DNA from: Vulcanimicrobiota bacterium
GTDB taxonomy: Bacteria; Eremiobacterota; Eremiobacteria; Baltobacterales; Baltobacteraceae
DNA length: 5,653 bases
Direction of reading: 5' to 3'
Assembly (NCBI GenBank): GCA_028287545.1
Contig: JAQBPL010000229.1
Coordinates: 1-5,653 of the forward strand
A program made the position numbers and the translations under genes. Below the pieces are notes generated by a model, which was not told where the DNA came from, searched no databases, and saw only the letters and a list, made by a program, of their open reading frames with translations. Each line of letters opens with the position of its first letter. The stretch's first letter is position 1. Below, piece by piece: positions 1 to 5,653 of the stretch.

Positions 1-1059
1 GCGCAGGATCGAGATCGTGTCCTCGACGCTGGGCTGATCCACGAAGACCGGCTGGAACCGGCGTTCCAGCGCCGCGTCTTTCTCGATGTACTTGCGGTAC
101 TCGTCGAGCGTCGTCGCTCCGATCATGTGCAGCTCGCCGCGCTCCAGCAGCGGCTTGAGCAGGTTGCCGGCGTCCTTCGAACCTTCGGTTCGGCCGGCCC
201 CGACGACGTTGTGGACCTCGTCGACGAACAGCAGTACCCGCCCCTCGGACGCCGTCACCTCGGCGAGGACGGCCTTCAGCCGCTCTTCAAACTCTCCGCG
301 GTACTTGGCGCCCGCGATCAACGAGCCCATGTCGAGCGAGATGACGCGTTTGCCGACGAGTCCCTCCGGGACGTCGCCGCGCACGATGCGCTGGGCGAGC
401 CCTTCGACGATCGCCGTCTTGCCGACGCCCGGTTCGCCGATGAGGACCGGGTTGTTCTTGGTGCGGCGCGAGAGAACTTGGATGACGCGGCGGATCTCTT
501 CGTCGCGTCCGATCACCGGGTCGAGCTTGCCGCTTTCCGCCGCCCGGGTGAGGTCCATGCCGTACTTTTCGAGCGACTGATACGTGCCTTCGGGGTTCCG
601 GCTCGTCACGCGCTGGTTGCCGCGCGTCTCCTTCAGCGCAGCCATCAGCTTCTCGCGCGTCAGTCCGACGGCGTTCAGCAGCTTCGCGGCGCTGCCCGAT
701 GCGGTCATGGCGAGCAAGAGATGCTCGACCGAGACGTAGTCGTCTTTGAGCGTCTTCGCTTCCTCGTCGGCCTTGGCGAGCAGCCGCGAGAGTTCCGGCG
801 CGACCGTGACGTGCGCCTGATCGGCGCCGGCGCCCTGCAGGCGCGGTTGCCGGCGAAGTTCTTCTTCGACGCGCCGCGCCAGCTCGCGGGGATCGATCCC
901 CGCCTGCTGGACGACGGCGGGGACGATCCCGTCCTGTTGTTCGAGGAGCGCCGAGAGGAGGTGCTCGACCGTCGTTTGCGTGTGATGCTCGCGCAGCGCA
1001 CGCTGATAGGCTTGGTCGAGCGCTTCCTGCACGCGCTGCGTCATGCGCTCGACGTTCAT
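1..1059 (-). CDS. clpB: ATP-dependent chaperone ClpB, N-terminal 353 residues (runs off the left edge)
   Basis: ClpB is a cytoplasmic hexameric AAA+ disaggregase that works with DnaK to pull proteins out of aggregates. Reading the minus strand from ATG at 1059 gives 353 residues of an expected 850-870, so the second ATPase domain lies outside the window. Residues 1-150 hold the two Clp-N repeats ([10 protein letters not shown] near 31-40, VEHLLLAM near 111-118). The first AAA+ domain follows: [20 protein letters not shown] at 184-203, Walker A GEPGVGKT at 208-215, pore-loop KYRGEFEER with Tyr253, Walker B LLFVDE at 276-281, sensor-1 GATT at 314-317, and paired arginine fingers Arg333-Arg334. 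All key residues are intact. The start ATG shares its A with the TAA stop of the upstream membrane-protein gene (TAATG) and has no strong ribosome site, which suggests translational coupling. No CIRCE element is seen upstream. Identity is certain from motifs; operon membership is inferred. Confidence 0.97.
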   Translation of the reverse strand, partial: MNVERMTQRVQEALDQAYQRALREHHTQTTVEHLLSALLEQQDGIVPAVVQQAGIDPRELARRVEEELRRQPRLQGAGADQAHVTVAPELSRLLAKADEEAKTLKDDYVSVEHLLLAMTASGSAAKLLNAVGLTREKLMAALKETRGNQRVTSRNPEGTYQSLEKYGMDLTRAAESGKLDPVIGRDEEIRRVIQVLSRRTKNNPVLIGEPGVGKTAIVEGLAQRIVRGDVPEGLVGKRVISLDMGSLIAGAKYRGEFEERLKAVLAEVTASEGRVLLFVDEVHNVVGAGRTEGSKDAGNLLKPLLERGELHMIGATTLDEYRKYIEKDAALERRFQPVFVDQPSVEDTISILR

Positions 1060-1637
1060 TAGATTCTGCCGGCCGTCGAGAATCCCGTCGGCGTCGCCGT
1101 CGACGAACCGAGTTTCCGCAGCCGCACCGCGAGCGCGATCATCAGCACGCCGAAGACGATCGCATAACCGCCGGTGAGCCACACCCAGACCAGCAGGCCG
1201 GCGAGCGGCAAGGCCGCCATCAGGACGCCGAACGCAATCGAGAGGACGCCGCTAAGAATCACCAGCCACTCACCTTCGATCACGCTGCGCAACCGAATCG
1301 CCAGCACGATCTCAAGAATACCTGTAACGATGGCCCACGCGGCGATCGTGTAGACCCAGGCGATCGCGGCGATGCCCGGATAGAAGAATGTCACTACGCC
1401 GACCGCGATGCCGAGGATACCCTCGAGCAGCAGCATCGGCCAGCGTTCGCGCTCGTGACGGAACTTGATCGCGAGCCACAGCGCGACCACGCCGTCGACG
1501 AACAAATACGCGCCGAGAAACGCGACCAGCACGACGAGCGTGATCCCGGGCCACACGAAGGCACAGATTCCGAACACGATCCCGAGCGCCCCGCGTAGGG
1601 CGACCAGCCACCAGTACCGCGAAATATTAGCGATCAT
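1059..1637 (-). CDS. HdeD/DUF308 family six-helix inner membrane protein
   Basis: A 192-residue, very hydrophobic protein with about six membrane helices (roughly 9-29, 32-58, 67-86, 89-114, 123-143, 146-172). It is built from three copies of a two-helix unit, each opening with a similar motif: [10 protein letters not shown] at 14-23, [10 protein letters not shown] at 71-80 and [10 protein letters not shown] at 128-137. The first two units also share a WPGI/YPGI turn. This triple repeat and the length are typical of the HdeD family, named after the E. coli acid-resistance membrane protein. The molecular role of most members is unknown. I chose ATG at 1637 over the upstream non-ATG start at 1700 for three reasons: family members begin close to [15 protein letters not shown] lies 7 bases upstream, and this ATG overlaps the preceding stop as ATGA. 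It is followed by clpB with a one-base stop/start overlap, which points to a stress-response role. The C-terminal 18 residues are a polar tail. Confidence 0.9.
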   Translation of the reverse strand: MIANISRYWWLVALRGALGIVFGICAFVWPGITLVVLVAFLGAYLFVDGVVALWLAIKFRHERERWPMLLLEGILGIAVGVVTFFYPGIAAIAWVYTIAAWAIVTGILEIVLAIRLRSVIEGEWLVILSGVLSIAFGVLMAALPLAGLLVWVWLTGGYAIVFGVLMIALAVRLRKLGSSTATPTGFSTAGRI

Positions 1638-2071
1638 CGTTGCGCTCCCGGGCGAACCCAGGCCGTGCCGTCGACGAAACGGACCGCTCGCGCGGTGCAC
1701 GCGTTCGGCTGCGGGCCCAAATAGGCGTCGCCGCTAAAGTTCCCAAAAGTGTGGTCGATTTTGACGTTCGGCGAAAAAAGGCCGGCGTCGACGATGCGCT
1801 GCACGTCGCCGCGATAGTTCACCACGAAGGCGACGCGATTCGCCGGCTTCGGAGCAACATTGATGTAGACGATGCGGATTCCGTCGGCGTAGGGGGCGCC
1901 GACCGGGACGCCAGGGCCGAACGGATACCAGAACCGGCGCACCCGCTCCGCTTGGAGCACCGTGCAGGATTGAATCGAGATTGGTGCTGTCTGCGCGAAG
2001 GCCGTCGTGTACGTCGCCGACCAGGCGAGCAGGCCCATCGCTGCAGCGCAAAGGCTACGTTGTGCTCTCAT
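1634..2071 (-). CDS. small secreted protein of unknown function
   Basis: I do not recognise a named family. From ATG at 2071 the product is 145 residues. It has a clear Sec signal peptide: basic start MRAQR, hydrophobic core to about residue 25, and a signal peptidase I site AFA-Q after residue 26. There is no lipobox. The mature part (about 119 residues) has two cysteines, Cys36 and Cys125, which could form a disulfide. It also has a beta-rich centre (IRIVYINV at 66-72, RVAFVVNYRG at 79-88) and a Gly/Asn/aromatic segment, HTFGNFSGDAYLG, at 107-119. The longer frame starting at 2140 would put 23 polar residues before the signal peptide and is unlikely. GGAG abuts the chosen ATG, which is too close to be a normal ribosome site, so ATG at 2038 is an alternative. 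Its TGA overlaps the ATG of the HdeD-like gene, making it the first gene of the clpB operon. An extracytoplasmic domain protein is the safe description. Confidence 0.72.
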   Translation of the reverse strand: MRAQRSLCAAAMGLLAWSATYTTAFAQTAPISIQSCTVLQAERVRRFWYPFGPGVPVGAPYADGIRIVYINVAPKPANRVAFVVNYRGDVQRIVDAGLFSPNVKIDHTFGNFSGDAYLGPQPNACTARAVRFVDGTAWVRPGAQR

Positions 2072-2119
2072 CTCCAGAGGTTCGCACGACCATACGGTGC
2101 CGAGAAGGGAGGTTCTGCA

Positions 2120-2141
2120 CCTGGTACTGACGGCTACCAAG
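2120..2141 (-). promoter_or_regulatory. imperfect dyad upstream of the secreted protein-HdeD-clpB operon
   Basis: On the minus strand this reads CTTGGTA-N8-TACCAGG: the 5-bp arms TGGTA/TACCA are perfect and the outermost C-G also pairs. It lies in the 86-base gap between the regulator gene and the operon, about 50 bases before the start codon, where an operator would be expected. The outer CTTG and overall size loosely recall the HspR-associated repeat (CTTGAGT-N7-ACTCAAG) that controls clpB in actinobacteria. The inner bases do not match that consensus. I see no convincing -35/-10 pair in this gap, so the promoter itself is not placed. Confidence 0.25.
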
Positions 2142-2157
2142 CGTCACGGCGGTAAGC

Positions 2158-2961
2158 CTATGCCGCGGTTCCCTCACCGTTCGCCGGGACGTAAAAGACG
2201 AGTGTCTGACCGGGCGACTCGGGGAGCGGCAGCCAGATGGTTTGAAAGGTCGTGATCGTCCCCGAGACTGGATCGCGGAGTTGGCCGACGCTCCACGCCA
2301 TCGGCGAGAATACTTCGACGTGCGACCACATCGTCGCGAACTCCGCACTCCGCGCGCTCAACTCCTCGACCACGGCGGCGAAGCCTGGATGCGCGCCGAA
2401 TTCGGCATGCTCGACGCGGAAGATGGCGACCATGCGGCGGGCGATCGCCTCCCAATCCGGGAACAGCCGCCGCACGCGCGCGTCGGTAAACATGATGCAC
2501 AAGCCGTTCCGCTCGAACTCGGCCGCCTCACCGTTGAGGCCGAACAGCGAGGCGAAGCGCTTGTTCCAGACCAGCACGTCCCAGCACGGATCCGTGACGA
2601 ACGCATACCCTTCGGAGTAGCCCTCGACGAGCGTTCGCACCCGCTCCGAGACGACCCGGTCCCAGGTGCGCGGCGCTTTCCCGAGCGACTGCACCAGCTT
2701 GCCGAGATACTCGCTCTCGGCAGGATCGAGGCGCAACGCGGTACTGACGCGCGCCAGCGTGCCGGCCGCCATCTTGATCGGCCGCCCTTGCTCCAGCCAC
2801 GTGTACCACGTGATCCCGACATCCGCGAGCCAAGCCACGTCTTCGCGGCGCAACGTGTCGATGCGGCGGCGCAAACCTTGCGGTAAGCCGACCGACGCGG
2901 GGGTGAGGCGACGCCGCCGCGATTTGAGAAATGCCGCGATCTCCTGGTTTCGCTCACTCAT
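2158..2961 (-). CDS. XRE-family transcription regulator with MmyB-like ligand-binding domain
   Basis: A 267-residue cytoplasmic DNA-binding regulator. Residues 6-90 form an XRE helix-turn-helix in the form seen in MmyB-type proteins: FLKSRRRRLTPASVGLP at 11-27, LRREDVAWLADVGITWYTWL at 37-56, then EQGR and an SxALRLDPAESEYL-like helix. Residues 105-262 match the MmyB-like ligand-binding (PAS-like) domain, with YAFVTDPCWDVLVWN at 119-133, LFPDWE near 166-171 and a closing TIWLPLPESPGQTLVFY. Members often control oxidoreductase or secondary-metabolite genes next to them; the ligand is unknown. I chose ATG at 2961 because the family starts close to the RRR-containing helix. GAGGTGA lies 11 bases upstream, a rather wide spacing, and a TTG at 2994 would add 11 residues. 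It has its own promoter, so it is probably transcribed separately from the oxidoreductase operon upstream of it. Confidence 0.92.
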   Translation of the reverse strand: MSERNQEIAAFLKSRRRRLTPASVGLPQGLRRRIDTLRREDVAWLADVGITWYTWLEQGRPIKMAAGTLARVSTALRLDPAESEYLGKLVQSLGKAPRTWDRVVSERVRTLVEGYSEGYAFVTDPCWDVLVWNKRFASLFGLNGEAAEFERNGLCIMFTDARVRRLFPDWEAIARRMVAIFRVEHAEFGAHPGFAAVVEELSARSAEFATMWSHVEVFSPMAWSVGQLRDPVSGTITTFQTIWLPLPESPGQTLVFYVPANGEGTAA

Positions 2962-3024
2962 CAGACTGTCAATCACCTCGGGAGAAGCAGCCAACGGCAG
3001 AACAGTGCCGGGGTACGCTTCGAC

Positions 3025-3043
3025 CGTTTGCCGATCATAAACG
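3025..3043. promoter_or_regulatory. inverted repeat CGTTT-N9-AAACG over the regulator promoter
   Basis: The plus strand reads CGTTT at 3025-3029 and AAACG at 3039-3043. The repeat covers the -10 element and the expected transcription start of the XRE gene, the classic place for an autorepressor. A second copy of the same half-sites lies upstream at 3094-3106. Binding by the XRE protein is inferred from position only. Confidence 0.35.
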
Positions 3044-3062
3044 CTGCGCGCCCCGCTGTCTA
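3034..3062 (-). promoter_or_regulatory. sigma-70-like promoter of the XRE regulator gene
   Basis: On the minus strand, TAGACA (3062-3057, five of six consensus bases) is followed after 17 bases by TATGAT (3039-3034, five of six). This predicts transcription starting near 3027 and a leader of about 65 bases before ATG at 2961. Such a good match in GC-rich DNA within an intergenic gap is unlikely by chance. The remaining gap sequence between 2962 and 3131 shows no further gene. Confidence 0.65.
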
Positions 3063-3093
3063 CGGAAGCCTTCTGCTCCCTGCGCGCACAGCG

Positions 3094-3106
3094 CGTTTCC
3101 TAAACG
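3094..3106. promoter_or_regulatory. inverted repeat CGTTT-N3-AAACG upstream of the regulator promoter
   Basis: The 13-base sequence reads CGTTT, CCT, AAACG. Its centre is 66 bases from that of the wider repeat over the XRE -10 element. Shared half-sites suggest a possible second operator, although the spacing between arms differs (3 against 9 bases), so the two may not bind the same protein in the same way. Confidence 0.22.
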
Positions 3107-3110
3107 AATC

Positions 3111-3126
3111 CTGCGGATCGCCGCAG
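3111..3126 (-). terminator. weak candidate terminator hairpin after the oxidoreductase gene
   Basis: Five bases past the TGA of the oxidoreductase, the minus strand can form CTGCGG-CGAT-CCGCAG, a 6-bp GC stem with a 4-base loop. It is followed by GATTCGTTTAGG, which is only partly T-rich. The position is right for ending the two-gene transcript, but the missing run of T makes an intrinsic terminator doubtful. Confidence 0.3.
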
Positions 3127-3131
3127 CAGTT

Positions 3132-4160
3132 TCAGCGATCCTCGTTGAGACGGATAAGGCGGCGGCCGAGGTTTTCGCCGCGGTAGAGGCCGGCGATTGC
3201 GTCGGGCGCGGCGTCGATGCCGTCGAGGAACTCCTCGCGGTAGCGCAGGCGCCCGTCGCGAATCCATGCGCTCAGTTGTGCGATCGCTTCGGGGAAGCGC
3301 GCCGCGTAGTCGAACGCGAGGAACCCTTGCATGCGCGCGCGCTTCACGAGCAGATGCCGCTCGACGCGCGGTCCGATCGGCCACGGATCCCAGCTCGACA
3401 CCGACGCCGTTCCGCACACGACGATGCGCGCTCCGACGGCGAGGTGCGCGTACGCCGTATCGCTGATCGGGCCGGCGGTGTTGTCGAAGTAGACGTGCAC
3501 GCCCTGCGGCGCCGCGGCACCGATCGCCGCGTCGAGATCGACGCCGGATTTGTAATCGATCGCGGCGTCGTACCCGAACTCGTCGAGGCACAACCGCACC
3601 TTGCGCGCGCCGCCGGTGATGCCGACGGTGCGGCAGCCCAGGATCTTCGCGATCTGCCCGACGCACGAGCCGACCGATCCCGCGGCCGTCGAAACCAGCA
3701 CGGTGTCACCGGGCTTCGGGGCGCCGACGGCGAGCAGCGCGAAATACGCCGTGAGGCCGTTGAGGCCGAGCACGCCGAGCGCGGCGGAGAGCGGGATGTC
3801 GTCGCGCGGCACCGTGCGTGAGATCGTGCGCGCGTCGGCGACGGCGTACTCTTGCCAGCCGAACATCCCCGTCACTTGATCGCCGGGCACGTAGTCGGCG
3901 TTGCGCGAACGCACTACCTCGCCGGCGGCGAACGACCGCATCACCGCACCGAGCGGCACCGGATCGGCGTAGTTCGTGACCGCGCTCACCCAGCCGCGCA
4001 TCGCCGGCTCGACGGCGAGAAACCGGTTGCGCACCAGCACTTCGCCCTCGCCCGGTTCCGGCATCGCCGTCTCGACGACGTCGAAGTTCGCCGCCTGCGG
4101 TATTCCGGCCGGACGGGATCGCAAGATCACTTGCCGGTTGAACGCGGCGGCAGAACTCAT
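3132..4160 (-). CDS. NADP-dependent oxidoreductase, medium-chain (MDR) superfamily, CurA/leukotriene-B4-dehydrogenase-like
   Basis: A 342-residue, zinc-free medium-chain reductase that probably reduces the double bond of an enone or similar unsaturated substrate with NADPH. The substrate cannot be told from sequence. The N-terminal GroES-like domain (about 8-120) shows the family landmark EPAMRGWVSA at 51-60. The Rossmann domain has LGLNGLTAYFAL at 131-142, GDTVLVSTAAGSVGSCVGQI at 151-170 with the nucleotide loop AAGSVG, the helix-strand IDYKSG, and YFDNTAGPISD at 224-234. The C-terminal GENLGRRLIRL at 328-338 matches the family ending. Length is normal (330-345). ATG at 4160 is preferred to an upstream non-ATG start at 4205 because it overlaps the stop of the SRPBCC gene as ATGA and begins the domain correctly. 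No good ribosome site precedes it, which fits translational coupling. The two genes are likely co-regulated from the operator near 4700. Confidence 0.93.
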   Translation of the reverse strand: MSSAAAFNRQVILRSRPAGIPQAANFDVVETAMPEPGEGEVLVRNRFLAVEPAMRGWVSAVTNYADPVPLGAVMRSFAAGEVVRSRNADYVPGDQVTGMFGWQEYAVADARTISRTVPRDDIPLSAALGVLGLNGLTAYFALLAVGAPKPGDTVLVSTAAGSVGSCVGQIAKILGCRTVGITGGARKVRLCLDEFGYDAAIDYKSGVDLDAAIGAAAPQGVHVYFDNTAGPISDTAYAHLAVGARIVVCGTASVSSWDPWPIGPRVERHLLVKRARMQGFLAFDYAARFPEAIAQLSAWIRDGRLRYREEFLDGIDAAPDAIAGLYRGENLGRRLIRLNEDR

Positions 4161-4633
4161 GCGGCGTTCGCGACGGCGGCGTATCCTTCCAGGGCCGCCG
4201 CCCACGCATCCGGTGATTCGAACAACGCGAGCATCTCGGCGGCTTCTGCACCATAGGCTTCGAGTCCGCGGTGCTCAAACTCGACACGCGTGCGATACGG
4301 CGTCTCGGCGACGAACCGCACGTCCACTTCGGTGATCAGGCTCGGATCGTATTCGAACGCGGTCGAGAGCTGCCAGGCGAGTACGACCCGTTGCGGCGCG
4401 TCGATCGAGACGACGTGCCCCCATTCTTCCTCGACGCCGTTCTTGTCGCGCTCGAACCAGCGGCCGCCGGGGTGCGCCTCGACGATCGCCGCCTGAGCGG
4501 GTTTCTCGCCGATGACGTGACTCTCGAGCGGCCACCACCGGCTGAGCTGGTTGACGAAGACGTCGAACGCGCGCGCTTGGCTCGTCTCGACCGTGACGGT
4601 ACGGCGGACGCGAAAATCGGTGGCGGATTTCAT
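4157..4633 (-). CDS. SRPBCC/AHSA1-domain protein
   Basis: A 158-residue START-like (SRPBCC) domain protein of the AHSA1 group. The fold binds hydrophobic ligands in a deep pocket or assists partner proteins; the specific ligand is unknown. Visible landmarks are VRRTVTVETSQARAFDVFVN at 9-28 (first strand and helix), WWPLESHVIG at 33-42, the turn EAHPGGRWFE at 52-61, WGHVVSIDAPQRVVLAWQLS at 71-90, TRVEFEHRGLEAYG at 115-128 and the long C-terminal helix. This order matches AHSA1 proteins of 140-170 residues often found beside ArsR regulators, but no ArsR gene is in view here. ATG at 4633 has GAGAAGG upstream with a 6-base gap, a good ribosome site. It is the first gene of a two-gene operon with the reductase, so a shared substrate is plausible but unproven. 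Confidence 0.9.
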   Translation of the reverse strand: MKSATDFRVRRTVTVETSQARAFDVFVNQLSRWWPLESHVIGEKPAQAAIVEAHPGGRWFERDKNGVEEEWGHVVSIDAPQRVVLAWQLSTAFEYDPSLITEVDVRFVAETPYRTRVEFEHRGLEAYGAEAAEMLALFESPDAWAAALEGYAAVANAA

Positions 4634-4685
4634 CGTGAACCTTCTCCCTCGGCCGCGCGCAGAGGGCTGACCCAGGCGGCCTACC

Positions 4686-4701
4686 GTAAGTATTTACTTA
4701 C
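4686..4701. promoter_or_regulatory. operator palindrome 1, GTAAGTA-TT-TACTTAC
   Basis: A 16-base site with two perfect 7-base arms around a central TT. It covers the predicted transcription start (near 4699) of the SRPBCC operon. It is very AT-rich compared with its surroundings. The size and symmetry suit a dimeric regulator such as a TetR- or MarR-type repressor; the family is a guess. Confidence 0.7.
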
Positions 4702-4702
4702 C

Positions 4703-4718
4703 GTAAGCATATTCTTAC
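4703..4718. promoter_or_regulatory. operator palindrome 2, GTAAGCA-TA-TTCTTAC
   Basis: This is a second copy of the same 16-base design, starting 17 bases after the first, with six of seven arm positions pairing. With its flanks, both copies read CCGTAAG-N6-CTTACC. The site contains the -10 element (TATGCT, minus strand) of the SRPBCC promoter, so bound protein would block RNA polymerase. The junction also forms CTTAC-C-GTAAG, so half-sites alternate regularly over 33 bases. Confidence 0.65.
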
Positions 4719-4735
4719 CTTGGCGTGGATGTCAA
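4706..4735 (-). promoter_or_regulatory. sigma-70-like promoter of the SRPBCC-oxidoreductase operon
   Basis: On the minus strand, a perfect TTGACA (4735-4730) is followed after 18 bases by TATGCT (4711-4706, four of six). Transcription would start near 4699, leaving a leader of about 65 bases before ATG at 4633. The -10 lies inside palindrome 2 and the start inside palindrome 1, an arrangement typical of repression. Confidence 0.6.
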
Positions 4736-4775
4736 CCCTTGGGCCCGCGCCGCTTCAAAGGAGGTCCCCCCTGCG

Positions 4776-4806
4776 TCACGGTATCCGTGAGGCCCGGAGC
4801 GCTCCG
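4776..4806 (+). promoter_or_regulatory. two dyads in the leader of the flavoprotein gene
   Basis: TCACGG-TAT-CCGTGA (4776-4790) is a perfect 6-3-6 inverted repeat, and CGGAGCGCTCCG (4795-4806) is a perfect 12-base palindrome directly before the ribosome site AGGAGG at 4807-4812. In RNA the first can form a small hairpin; in DNA either could bind protein. GC-rich sequence makes short dyads fairly common, so function is unproven. No convincing promoter for the plus-strand gene was found between 4634 and 4775. Confidence 0.3.
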
Positions 4807-4817
4807 AGGAGGACAGC

Positions 4818-5653
4818 ATGTTCCCTGCCGCTTTCGAGTACCGCCGCGCCGATTCGGCCGACGAAGCCATGGCTCTGCTGCAGCAGTATGGCGGAGATGC
4901 ACGGATCCTCGCCGGCGGGCAGAGTCTGATTCCGGCGATGCGATTCCGCCTGGCGCGCCCGGCGGTGCTGGTCGACATCAACTCCCTCGCCGATCTCGAC
5001 TACATCCGCGAGCAGGACGGAATGCTGGTGCTCGGAGCGCTGGCGCGCGACGCGGCGCTGGAACGAACACCATGGATCGGCGCACGCTATCCGCTGATCG
5101 CGGACGTCTCGTCGGTCGTCGCCGATCCGGTCGTGCGCCAGATGGGCACGATCGTCGGCAGCCTCTGCCACAACGACCCGGCGGGCGATTGGGCCGTGGC
5201 CGCGCTTGCCGCGCGCGCGCACGTGGTCGTGCGCGGCGCCGGCGGAGGGCGCATCGTATCGATCGACGACTTCCTCGTCGACTCGTTCACCACCGCCGTG
5301 GCGGACGGGGAGATGGCCCTTGAAGTTCGCGTTCCGACGCCGTCGGAGCGCACGTCGGGCGCGTATCAGAAGATCGAACGGAAGGTCGGCGATTTCGCGA
5401 CCGCGTCGGCGGCCGCGCGGATCACCCTCGCGGCCGACGGGACGATCGCCGAGGCGGGGATCGCGATCGGCGCTGCGGGTCCGACCGCGATGCGCGTCGC
5501 CGCCGCCGAGGCGCTGCTGCGCGGCGAGCGGCCCACGCGCGAGCTGATTCGCGCCGCTGCCGACGAGGCCGTGAAGATCGCCGACCCCGCCGCCGATACG
5601 CGCGGCTCGGTGGCCTACAAGAAAGCGATGGCGGGCGTCCTGGTCGGACGCGC
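4818..5653 (+). CDS. FAD-binding medium subunit of a CO/xanthine dehydrogenase family enzyme (CoxM-like; runs off the right edge)
   Basis: The first 278 residues of a flavoprotein subunit of molybdenum hydroxylases (carbon monoxide, xanthine or aldehyde type). It passes electrons from the Fe-S subunit to FAD and then to an acceptor. It starts in family style, MFPAAFEYRRADSADEAMAL. The FAD-binding motifs are AGGQSLIPAMRFRLARP at 32-48 and GTIVGSLCHNDPAGDW at 110-125. The C-terminal flavoprotein domain begins near AYQKIERKVGDFATASAAAR at 182-201. Only about 10-20 residues should be missing at the right edge. ATG at 4818 has a near-perfect ribosome site, AGGAGG, 5 bases upstream. The frame is open from this start to the window edge. 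Genes for the small Fe-S and large molybdenum subunits would be expected just beyond the edge. The substrate cannot be assigned from this subunit, so CO use should not be assumed. Confidence 0.93.
   Translation, partial: MFPAAFEYRRADSADEAMALLQQYGGDARILAGGQSLIPAMRFRLARPAVLVDINSLADLDYIREQDGMLVLGALARDAALERTPWIGARYPLIADVSSVVADPVVRQMGTIVGSLCHNDPAGDWAVAALAARAHVVVRGAGGGRIVSIDDFLVDSFTTAVADGEMALEVRVPTPSERTSGAYQKIERKVGDFATASAAARITLAADGTIAEAGIAIGAAGPTAMRVAAAEALLRGERPTRELIRAAADEAVKIADPAADTRGSVAYKKAMAGVLVGR

Noticed and set aside
127..1062. 311-codon open frame on the plus strand
   Set aside because: It lies entirely opposite clpB, whose minus-strand frame carries every expected ClpB motif. Its Arg/Asp/Leu-rich translation is typical of an antisense frame in GC-rich DNA.
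1060..1160. Heat-shock operator (CIRCE, TTAGCACTC-N9-GAGTGCTAA) near the clpB start
   Set aside because: No such repeat is present. The start is embedded in the end of the HdeD-like gene.
1640..2155. 171-codon plus-strand open frame
   Set aside because: It lies opposite the secreted-protein gene, which has a convincing signal peptide and an overlap with the next gene.
2242..2886. 214-codon plus-strand open frame
   Set aside because: It is a shadow of the XRE/MmyB-type regulator on the other strand.
3083..3095. CGCGC-ACA-GCGCG inverted repeat as a plus-strand terminator
   Set aside because: No plus-strand gene ends here, and the following bases are not a T-run. Short GC dyads are expected by chance in this sequence.
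2931..3821. 296-codon plus-strand open frame, considered as a gene in the 2962-3131 gap
   Set aside because: It extends mostly opposite the reductase, has no recognisable domain, and would cross the regulator promoter. The GC-rich codon pattern favours the minus-strand genes.
4271..5323. 350-codon open frame on the plus strand
   Set aside because: It runs opposite the SRPBCC gene, through the operator region, then across the flavoprotein gene in the wrong frame. The C-terminal half is Arg/Gly-rich, and no domain is recognisable.

Overview
This is a GC-rich bacterial chromosomal window with seven protein genes and short intergenic gaps. Six genes lie on the minus strand and one on the plus strand. 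Both edge genes run off the window. No RNA gene, insertion sequence, CRISPR array or phage gene was seen. The gene content (a ClpB with two Clp-N repeats, an MmyB-type regulator, a CoxM-type flavoprotein subunit) suits a high-GC soil or rock-type bacterium such as an actinobacterium or a candidate phylum like Eremiobacterota. That placement is an impression from protein style and is not proven.

Left block (1-2071, minus strand): three tightly overlapping genes are read in the order small secreted protein of unknown function (start 2071), six-helix HdeD/DUF308 membrane protein (start 1637), ClpB disaggregase (start 1059). The first pair overlaps as ATGA and the second as TAATG, so they look like one translationally coupled envelope and protein-stress operon. 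An 86-base gap (2072-2157) upstream holds an imperfect dyad that could be its operator.

Middle (2158-3131): a single MmyB-type XRE transcription regulator has a clear sigma-70-like promoter (TAGACA-N17-TATGAT). A CGTTT/AAACG inverted repeat lies over its -10 element.

Right block (3132-5653): an AHSA1/SRPBCC protein and a CurA-like NADP-dependent oxidoreductase form a two-gene coupled operon on the minus strand. The plus-strand gene for a CO/xanthine dehydrogenase family FAD subunit diverges from it. The 184-base divergent region holds a good promoter for the minus operon (TTGACA-N18-TATGCT) and two adjacent 16-bp palindromes built from GTAAG/CTTAC half-sites. These lie over the -10 and the predicted start of transcription. 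This AT-rich operator is the clearest regulatory signal in the window, and its regulator is not identifiable here.

No wholly new defence or mobile system is visible. The points most worth following are the double-palindrome operator, the coupled secreted protein-HdeD-ClpB operon, and the unknown secreted protein.
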